Assembly (NCBI GenBank): GCA_023386835.1
Contig: JAEWIY010000059.1
Location: forward strand, 1-19,479
Direction of reading: 5' to 3'
DNA: 19,479 bases
From: Verrucomicrobiota bacterium
GTDB taxonomy: Bacteria > Verrucomicrobiota > Verrucomicrobiia > Opitutales > Opitutaceae
Part shown: piece after piece, positions 15,081 through 19,479 of the stretch
Numbering within the stretch: position 1 is the stretch's first letter
Layout of the letters: each line of letters begins with the position of its first letter
Made by a program: the position numbers and the translations under genes
Notes under the pieces: model-generated
What the model was told of the DNA's origin: nothing
Database searches by the model: none
What the model saw: only the letters and a program-made list of their open reading frames with translations

Positions 15081-16448
15081 ATGCGGTTGGAAAAGATCAT
15101 TGCCCGCGGGCGGATCATCGAGCTCCAGTCGACGGATATGCGTGGAGCGCTCGAGGAGTTGCTGCACGTCTGCGTCGAGAAGTTCCCGAACCTGAAAACC
15201 GAGGCGTTACTCCGCGGCTTGCTGGCCCGCGAGAGCACGATGACCACCTACCTCGGCTTGGGCGTCTCGTTGCCGCACGTGCGCGCCAAGCTGGGACGGA
15301 GGTACGTGTTTGCGATCGGTCGGAGTCGCGCCGGCGTGCCCCAGGATGGCGGCAAGGACGACGCAAAAGCGCACCTCGTGCTGATGCTGCTGGCCGACGA
15401 GAACGCGCCGGACTACCTGCAGGTGCTGGCGTCGATCGCGCGGTTGGTGAAGGAGCCGGAGCTGGTCCAGAGCCTGATCGAGGCGCCCACGCTGGATGAT
15501 CTCCACGAGCGCCTGCTGGCGGGACTCGGCGGTTTGCAGATTCGGCCGGCGCCGGTTCAGCAGAATCGCGTCAACCGTTTGATGATCCGCGAGGCGGAGC
15601 GGGTGGCGCGCGGGGCGCAGTGTGACGCCATCATGGTGCTGGGGGATACCTATGTCGGCGGGATTGAACCTGCGGCGTGGTTTCCCACGACCAAGACGAT
15701 CCTTGTCACCCGCAATCCCGTCGACGGCGACGGGCAGAAGGTTTTCGCCGACATCATCCAGGTCCGGTCGTACTCGCAGCAGCGCATGGCGCAGCTGCGC
15801 AGCGCGATCCTGGTGGCGCTTACGCGTGGTGTGATTTCCTTCAACGACCGGCTCTGCTGCCTCGGTGGAATCGCCGGTAGCAACCAGTTCGATACGGTGG
15901 TGGTGGTCGACGTGGAGCGGGAGTTCCAGACCCTGCTGACCGGCCAGGCGGACCTGCTGCCGGAGGACGTCAAACCCGAGGTGCTCGAGCGTGTGCTCGC
16001 GGTGGCGACGGAGCTGGCAATCGAGGGACGCGAGGGCAAGCCGGTGGGCTGCCTGTTCGTGGTAGGCGATGCGACCAAGGTCGAAAAGCTGACCAAGCCG
16101 CTCGTTTTGAATCCATTCTACGGATACAAGGAGGAGGATCGCAACATCCTCAACCCGTTCATGGACGAGACGGTGAAGGAGTTCTCGACCATCGACGGCG
16201 CCTTCGTGATCCGCGGCGACGGGGTGGTGGTCTCGGCCGGCAGCCTGATCCAGGCGACGGATACCGAGCACCTGCTGCCGAGCGGCCTGGGGAGTCGGCA
16301 TGCGGCGGCGGCGGCCATCAGTGTGGCCACGCAGTGCATCGCGATCGTGGTGTCGTCGAGCACGGGTCAGGTGACCATCTTCCGGCGCGGGGTGATGCTG
16401 CCGCTGACGGAGAAGAAGATCCTGACCGGTGGCGGCGGTCAGCGCTGA
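15081..16448 (+). CDS. EIIA-like / PK_C-like / diadenylate cyclase (DAC) fusion protein
   Basis: The 455-residue protein appears to have three parts. Residues 1-150 resemble a PTS EIIA type 2/PtsN domain, with the phospho-acceptor motif GVSLPHVRAK placing H66 at the usual active site. Residues 160-260 resemble the alpha/beta C-terminal domain of pyruvate kinase (EAERVARGAQCDAIMVLGDT, then TKTILVTRN), as in archaeal DacZ. Residues 300-440 form a DAC domain that should condense two ATP to c-di-AMP, with D372-GA, GDGVVVSAGSLI, GLGSRHAAAAAIS (402-414) and AIVVSSSTGQVTIF. The canonical RHR reads RHA here, which I believe is tolerated in DacZ-like enzymes. GAGGAGG at 15060-15066 is a possible Shine-Dalgarno at a long (14-base) spacing. 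It is likely co-transcribed with nuoA. Domain assignment is by eye; the DAC part is the surest. Confidence 0.85.
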   Translation: MRLEKIIARGRIIELQSTDMRGALEELLHVCVEKFPNLKTEALLRGLLARESTMTTYLGLGVSLPHVRAKLGRRYVFAIGRSRAGVPQDGGKDDAKAHLVLMLLADENAPDYLQVLASIARLVKEPELVQSLIEAPTLDDLHERLLAGLGGLQIRPAPVQQNRVNRLMIREAERVARGAQCDAIMVLGDTYVGGIEPAAWFPTTKTILVTRNPVDGDGQKVFADIIQVRSYSQQRMAQLRSAILVALTRGVISFNDRLCCLGGIAGSNQFDTVVVVDVEREFQTLLTGQADLLPEDVKPEVLERVLAVATELAIEGREGKPVGCLFVVGDATKVEKLTKPLVLNPFYGYKEEDRNILNPFMDETVKEFSTIDGAFVIRGDGVVVSAGSLIQATDTEHLLPSGLGSRHAAAAAISVATQCIAIVVSSSTGQVTIFRRGVMLPLTEKKILTGGGGQR

Positions 16449-16473
16449 GCCTATTTTAGCGGCCCCGCAAAGC

Positions 16474-16520
16474 GTCAGCAGTTTGGGGTTGCACGCCTGC
16501 GCAGCGTGGCTTTCGCTGAC
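16474..16520 (+). promoter_or_regulatory. Possible structured leader of rpmG
   Basis: In the 90-bp gap before rpmG, GTCAGC (16474-16479) can pair with GCTGAC (16515-16520). CAGCG (16502-16506) can instead pair with CGCTG (16514-16518). The two pairings exclude each other, as in attenuators and ribosomal-protein leader switches. The stems are short (5-6 bp), so chance is a real alternative. No convincing -10/-35 pair was seen in the gap. Confidence 0.25.
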
Positions 16521-16538
16521 CCTTCAACCCATTTTGTC

Positions 16539-16703
16539 ATGCAAGAACTCGTCACCCTCGAATGCACCGAGGCCCGCAAAGAGGGCAAACCGGCTTCCCG
16601 TTACCTGACCTTCCGCAACAAGAAGACGGTGACGGAGCGGATCGAGAAGAAGAAATACAACCCGCACCTGAAGCGTCACACGGTCCACAAGGAGATCAAG
16701 TAA
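16539..16703 (+). CDS. rpmG: 50S ribosomal protein L33, zinc-free (C-minus) type
   Basis: The 54-residue basic protein matches L33 throughout: LVTLECTEA at the N-terminus, YLTFRNKKTVTERIEKKKYNP in the middle and HLKRHTVHKEIK at the end. L33 is a small protein of the large ribosomal subunit near the E site. Zinc-binding forms carry two CxxC pairs. Here the first pair is reduced to C9 (CTEA) and the second is lost (YNPHLK), so it should fold without zinc. ATG 16539 gives the standard length; the open frame extends 11 codons further up. A strong terminator follows immediately. Confidence 0.96.
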   Translation: MQELVTLECTEARKEGKPASRYLTFRNKKTVTERIEKKKYNPHLKRHTVHKEIK

Positions 16704-16728
16704 CGCTCGGCCAATTCGGCTTTTCCGA

Positions 16729-16761
16729 ACCGGAGCTCGCTTTCCGCGACTCCGGTTTTTT
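16729..16761 (+). terminator. Intrinsic terminator of rpmG
   Basis: Stem ACCGGAG/CTCCGGT continues, past one bulged C, into TCGC/GCGA with loop TTTCC, giving 11 bp in all. It is followed by six T (16756-16761). It begins 25 bases after the rpmG stop. A smaller hairpin, TTCGG/CCGAA with loop CTTTT, sits just ahead at 16715-16729. Confidence 0.93.
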
Positions 16762-16770
16762 GTGTCCAGG

Positions 16771-16791
16771 TCGGAGCAAGAACGGCTCCGA
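16771..16791. other. Stem-loop in the convergent gap between rpmG and the small unknown gene
   Basis: TCGGAGC and GCTCCGA form a perfect 7-bp stem around AAGAACG, seven bases beyond the minus-strand stop codon at 16799-16801. It could act as a terminator or 3' stabiliser for the minus-strand genes, but no U-tract follows closely in that direction. Confidence 0.45.
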
Positions 16792-16798
16792 TTCCGCC

Positions 16799-17116
16799 TC
16801 AGGACCGCGTGGCAGTCCCACCTTGGCCGACTCCGGGCTTGGAATCGCCAACCGAGGTCGAGCTGGAAGCCGGCCCCCGGCGCGAGCTGGGGGAGGGATT
16901 CTGAGCGCGGCGCGCGGCCCGCCAGCCTTCCCGATGCTTGCGAATCCAGTCCAAAAGCGCGCGTTCAAACCCGATGTCGTAGCCCAAACGCTCAGATTCC
17001 AGCCATTTGTGGCGCAGGATTTCCTCCCGCTCCGCCAAAAACTCCTGGTAGAGCGACGACTGCTTCACGAAGTCGTGCGATCCCGGGTCTTCAGATGACT
17101 TGCTGGATGCGGGCAT
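16799..17116 (-). CDS. Small conserved protein of unknown function
   Basis: The 105-residue product has a helical, charged core (about residues 15-71). It contains LYQEFLAEREEILRHKWLES (22-41), then ERLGYDIGFERALLDWIRKHR. The pattern HKW-x-SE-x2-G-x-DIGFE-x-ALLDW looks like a conserved family signature that I have the impression of having seen in small bacterial proteins; it also recalls the C-terminal motif of DUF4032. I cannot assign a function. The tail (72-105) is Ser/Gly/Pro/Arg-rich and probably disordered. There is no signal peptide or membrane segment. ATG 17116 is preferred over an in-frame GTG three codons upstream. It ends the minus-strand run mrp, SufT-like, this gene, 27 bases after the SufT-like stop, so it may be co-expressed with iron-sulfur genes. 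Confidence 0.7.
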   Translation of the reverse strand: MPASSKSSEDPGSHDFVKQSSLYQEFLAEREEILRHKWLESERLGYDIGFERALLDWIRKHREGWRAARRAQNPSPSSRRGPASSSTSVGDSKPGVGQGGTATRS

Positions 17117-17143
17117 GGATACCACTTGGGAATTGGGAGAAGG

Positions 17144-17467
17144 TTAAAGGATCTGGAGCTGCCGACGCCCCTCCGGCGTGATTTTTTCAGGACTCCAGAC
17201 CGGCTCCCAGACCACGTCCACACGCGCCTGCTCCACTCCGGGGAGTTGAAGCAGTGTGCGGTAAACGTCCTTGGAAATCGCCTGAGACATGGGACAGCCG
17301 GGTGACGTGAGCGTCATCTTGACGACAACATCTGCATTATCGGCGCAACGCGTGGAAGGTTCGAGGTCCACGCTGTAGACGAGGCCAAGGTCGACAATAT
17401 TTACGGGAATCTCAGGGTCTACGCAGGTGCGTAAGGCCGAGACGACCTCTTCCTTCGTCAGCGCCAT
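17144..17467 (-). CDS. MIP18/DUF59 family protein (SufT-like iron-sulfur assembly factor)
   Basis: The 107-residue stand-alone DUF59 (MIP18) domain carries the hallmark DPEIPVNIVDLGLVY (17-31) and TLTSPGCPM (52-60) with the conserved C58. The C-terminal WEPVWSPEKITPEGRRQL is also typical. Relatives (SufT, PaaD, eukaryotic CIA2) take part in iron-sulfur cluster maturation. The neighbour mrp, which itself begins with a MIP18-like domain, supports that role. PaaD is unlikely because no phenylacetate genes are present. ATG 17467 starts right at the domain; a GTG 17 codons upstream is possible but overlaps a good promoter match. No Shine-Dalgarno. Confidence 0.92.
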   Translation of the reverse strand: MALTKEEVVSALRTCVDPEIPVNIVDLGLVYSVDLEPSTRCADNADVVVKMTLTSPGCPMSQAISKDVYRTLLQLPGVEQARVDVVWEPVWSPEKITPEGRRQLQIL

Positions 17468-17483
17468 AGTTGAAACACCCCAA

Positions 17484-17511
17484 ACGGTAGGTCCGGCCTC
17501 AACCCTGTCAA
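17484..17511 (-). promoter_or_regulatory. Candidate sigma-70 promoter for the SufT-like gene
   Basis: On the minus strand TTGACA (17506-17511) is followed after 16 bases by TACCGT (17484-17489), a TAnnnT-type -10. A start point about seven bases downstream would leave a leader of roughly 10 bases before ATG 17467. The -35 is perfect and the spacing acceptable; the -10 is only a partial match. Confidence 0.45.
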
Positions 17512-17573
17512 TGCCCACCCCTTCGCGTTTCGGTTGAATGCGATAGGACAGTAAGTTCCATCACGAGAGCTCG

Positions 17574-18659
17574 TCACGAAGCCGCTGGTTTAGGCACTCG
17601 CTGGATATGAGTCCACAGGGATTCCCCGATACTGCGAAAAACTTCCGCGGCTACGCTCGAGGGGTTGCTGACAACGATCGGTTGGCCTTGGTCGCCGCCG
17701 GCGCGAATCTCAGGAATGAGCGGAACCTGACCCAGCAGGACCGTGCCGAGCGAGTCGGCCGTGCGCTGGCCGCCGCCCTCACCGAAAAGGGCGTGGCGCT
17801 GCCCCGCCGGGTCGACGAAGTAGCTCATGTTTTCCGCCACGCCGACGAGGGGCACGTTTACCTTCTGGAACATCAGTCCGCCACGCCGCGCCACGTTCGT
17901 GGCCGCGGGCTGGGGAGTCGTCACGAGTACAGCGCCATCCAAGGGCAGGGTCTGCACGAGTGAGAGCTGGGCGTCGCCCGTGCCTGGCGGCAGGTCAATC
18001 AGCAGCACGTCCAACTCTCCCCAACGCACGTTCTGCACGAACTGCTGCACTGTCTTCATGATCATCGGCCCGCGCCAGACCACCGGCGTGTTCTCGTCGA
18101 TCAGAAATCCCATGCTCATGACCTTCACGCCGTGCGCGACGAGCGGGATCAGGCTGTCGCCGTCGATCTGCGGGCGCCCATCCAAACCCATCATGAGCGG
18201 CACACTCGGCCCATAAATGTCGCAATCCATCAGGCCCACGCGACCCGGACGACCTCGCGCCGCGAGCAGTTGCTCCAAGGCGCACGCCAGGTTGACCGCG
18301 AACGTGCTTTTGCCGACGCCCCCTTTTCCGGACGCGATCGCGATCGCATGACGGATCCCGGTGGCGCTCGTGGAGGCTCCGCCGCCAGCGATGTTTCCGC
18401 CCGCCGCCGGAGCTTTCGGCGCGGTCACGGCGACATCGATGATCGTCGAACGCACCTCGGGTAACGCGCGCAGGCAGCGATCCACCTCCTGTTTCAGGTG
18501 CAACGGGATCTTCGGATCACTCGTCGACAGCGCCAGCGAAACCTTGGCGGTCCCGTCGACGAAGGCGATCGAGCGCACGAGCCCGAACGACACGATGTCC
18601 CGGCTGAAACCGGGATACTTCACCAGCTTGAGTTGTTCCTTGAGCGCCTCGGATGTCAC
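17574..18659 (-). CDS. mrp: Mrp/ApbC-family iron-sulfur cluster carrier ATPase
   Basis: The 361-residue P-loop ATPase is related to ApbC/Ind1/Nbp35 and should bind and hand over Fe-S clusters. An N-terminal MIP18-like domain (about 1-80, VKYPGFSRDIVSFGLV) is followed by a Gly/Ala linker. The ATPase has the deviant Walker A SGKGGVGKST (110-119), DCDIYGPSVP (145-154) and switch II DLPPGTGD (222-229). AENMSYF (275-281) normally leads into a CxxC pair that carries the cluster, but here the sequence runs VDPAGQRHALFGEGG without cysteines. The frame is open far upstream, past the divergent tolB start. GTG 18659 gives the normal family N-terminus and leaves 102 bp for promoters; ATG 18734 is the alternative. 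Confidence 0.93.
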   Translation of the reverse strand: MTSEALKEQLKLVKYPGFSRDIVSFGLVRSIAFVDGTAKVSLALSTSDPKIPLHLKQEVDRCLRALPEVRSTIIDVAVTAPKAPAAGGNIAGGGASTSATGIRHAIAIASGKGGVGKSTFAVNLACALEQLLAARGRPGRVGLMDCDIYGPSVPLMMGLDGRPQIDGDSLIPLVAHGVKVMSMGFLIDENTPVVWRGPMIMKTVQQFVQNVRWGELDVLLIDLPPGTGDAQLSLVQTLPLDGAVLVTTPQPAATNVARRGGLMFQKVNVPLVGVAENMSYFVDPAGQRHALFGEGGGQRTADSLGTVLLGQVPLIPEIRAGGDQGQPIVVSNPSSVAAEVFRSIGESLWTHIQRVPKPAAS

Positions 18660-18761
18660 GGTCGGAAGAAAGGACGGAACGGAAAGGGTTTTAACGTTGT
18701 TTAGTAACCGGAGCCTGTAAATAGGAATGCCCATTCCCGACTGCTCACCCTCCCCTTTGCC
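18660..18761. promoter_or_regulatory. Divergent mrp-tolB intergenic region
   Basis: This is a locally AT-richer gap (about 18686-18725) between divergent genes. On the minus strand TTTACA precedes an A/T-rich stretch (GTTAAAA) at non-ideal spacing. On the plus strand TGTAAAT could be an extended -10. None is a clean sigma-70 match, so only the region is marked. If mrp instead starts at ATG 18734, just 27 bases would remain. Confidence 0.35.
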
Positions 18762-19479
18762 ATGCGTCTTTTGTTTCTGTTCGCACTGAGCGGCCTGCTC
18801 AGTCTCGGTTCGCTTTCCGCTCAAGTCCGCGACATCGGCCGTGTTGATGTTGAGACCACCGCCCAGACGATTCCGGTCCGGGTGACTGGAAGCACGCAGG
18901 AACTGGATCGCCTGGCCAACGTGGCCTTCGAAGCGCACGGCCGCTATCGGCGCGTGGCTTCGGGGCAGCAGTTCACGATCGCCTTCACCGCGGCCGGTCC
19001 GACGGCCGTGCGGGTCGACGTCACGCGCGGCAATAGTTCGGTGACTAGCCAGACGGTCAACGGCAGCACCCTGCGCAATGCTCTGCTGCGGGCGGCCGAT
19101 GTGGCGGTGAAGGCGACGAGCAACCTGAACGGTTTTTTTGCCTCGCGGCTCACCTTCATCAGCGAGCGCACCGGCAAGCCCGAGGTGTACACGAGCGACC
19201 TGTTCTTCGGCGAAGTGAAGCAGGTGACGAATGACGGGGTCCAGGCGCTGACGCCGCGCTGGTCGCCCGACGGGACGAAGATCGTCTACACCAGTTTTCG
19301 CTCCGGCGTAGCCGATATTTTCATGCTCGACCTGCGCAGCATGCAGCGCACGACGTTCGTCAATTTCAAGGGGACCAACGGCAACGCGCGGTTCAGCCCG
19401 GATGGCCAGAAGGTCGCCATGGTGCTCAGCGGCGAGGGCAACCCCGAAATCTACGTGAGCAACGCCCAGGGCCGTCAGG
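18762..19479 (+). CDS. tolB: TolB-like beta-propeller protein, 3' end cut by window edge
   Basis: About 239 codons of a periplasmic protein are present. A signal peptide (MRLLFLFALSGLL, cleavage after LSA, next residue Q) is followed by a TolB_N-like domain (about 20-125, RVDVETTAQTIPVRV). PD40/WD40-like propeller blades follow: FISERTGKPEVYTSD, TPRWSPDGTKIVYTS and NARFSPDGQKVAMVL. TolB works with Pal at the outer membrane in the Tol-Pal system for envelope constriction. ATG 18762 fits the signal peptide; no Shine-Dalgarno precedes it. No stop codon is reached. Other tol or pal genes, if linked, would lie to the right of the window. Confidence 0.88.
   Translation, partial: MRLLFLFALSGLLSLGSLSAQVRDIGRVDVETTAQTIPVRVTGSTQELDRLANVAFEAHGRYRRVASGQQFTIAFTAAGPTAVRVDVTRGNSSVTSQTVNGSTLRNALLRAADVAVKATSNLNGFFASRLTFISERTGKPEVYTSDLFFGEVKQVTNDGVQALTPRWSPDGTKIVYTSFRSGVADIFMLDLRSMQRTTFVNFKGTNGNARFSPDGQKVAMVLSGEGNPEIYVSNAQGRQ

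Noticed and set aside
15207..16301. 364-residue minus-strand open frame opposite the DAC gene
   Set aside because: It lies wholly inside the EIIA-DAC gene, is Arg/His/Gln-rich and has no domain.
18660..18938. N-terminal extension of mrp up to 18938
   Set aside because: It would run antisense across the tolB start and signal peptide and lacks Mrp similarity; the family N-terminus begins near GTG 18659.

Overview
The window is a GC-rich stretch of bacterial chromosome made almost entirely of housekeeping genes. Every gap between genes is shorter than about 170 bp, and I see no tRNA, rRNA, insertion sequence, CRISPR array or phage gene. The gene content (mreBCD-mrdA, dnaG-rpoD, tatA, tolB, an isolated nuoA, a diadenylate cyclase with a PTS-like N-terminus), signal peptides ending in LRAQ or LSAQ, and the near absence of Shine-Dalgarno sequences suggest a Verrucomicrobiota bacterium, most likely of the Opitutaceae type. 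That assignment comes from family knowledge and gestalt, not from a search.

Left arm, minus strand (1-6820). Reading in the direction of transcription, this is a cell-shape cluster: mreB, mreC, mreD and mrdA (PBP2). It is followed by a purine nucleoside/methylthioadenosine phosphorylase, a beta-hydroxyacid dehydrogenase, and a MoxR-type AAA+ ATPase that runs off the window's left edge. MreB, MreC, MreD and PBP2 form the elongasome core; rodA is not next to them.

Centre. A divergent gap (6821-6968) separates mreB from a plus-strand CPA2-type cation/proton antiporter with two C-terminal RCK_C domains. A strong intrinsic terminator lies between it and the convergent minus-strand tatA. Upstream of tatA on the minus strand is the macromolecular-synthesis pair dnaG-rpoD (9749-13447).

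Right arm, plus strand (13574-16703). This holds a secreted cysteine-free DUF362-like protein, an isolated nuoA, a three-part protein (EIIA-like, pyruvate-kinase-C-like and diadenylate cyclase domains), and rpmG (L33) with a clear terminator. Convergent to these on the minus strand are mrp (ApbC-type Fe-S carrier ATPase), a stand-alone MIP18/DUF59 (SufT-like) protein, and a small conserved protein of unknown function. tolB starts divergently from mrp and runs off the right edge.

The most interesting item is the EIIA-PK_C-like-DAC fusion. It could join phosphotransferase status to c-di-AMP synthesis. The same window encodes an antiporter with two RCK_C domains, a domain type known elsewhere to bind c-di-AMP, so a local K+/turgor circuit is a testable idea.
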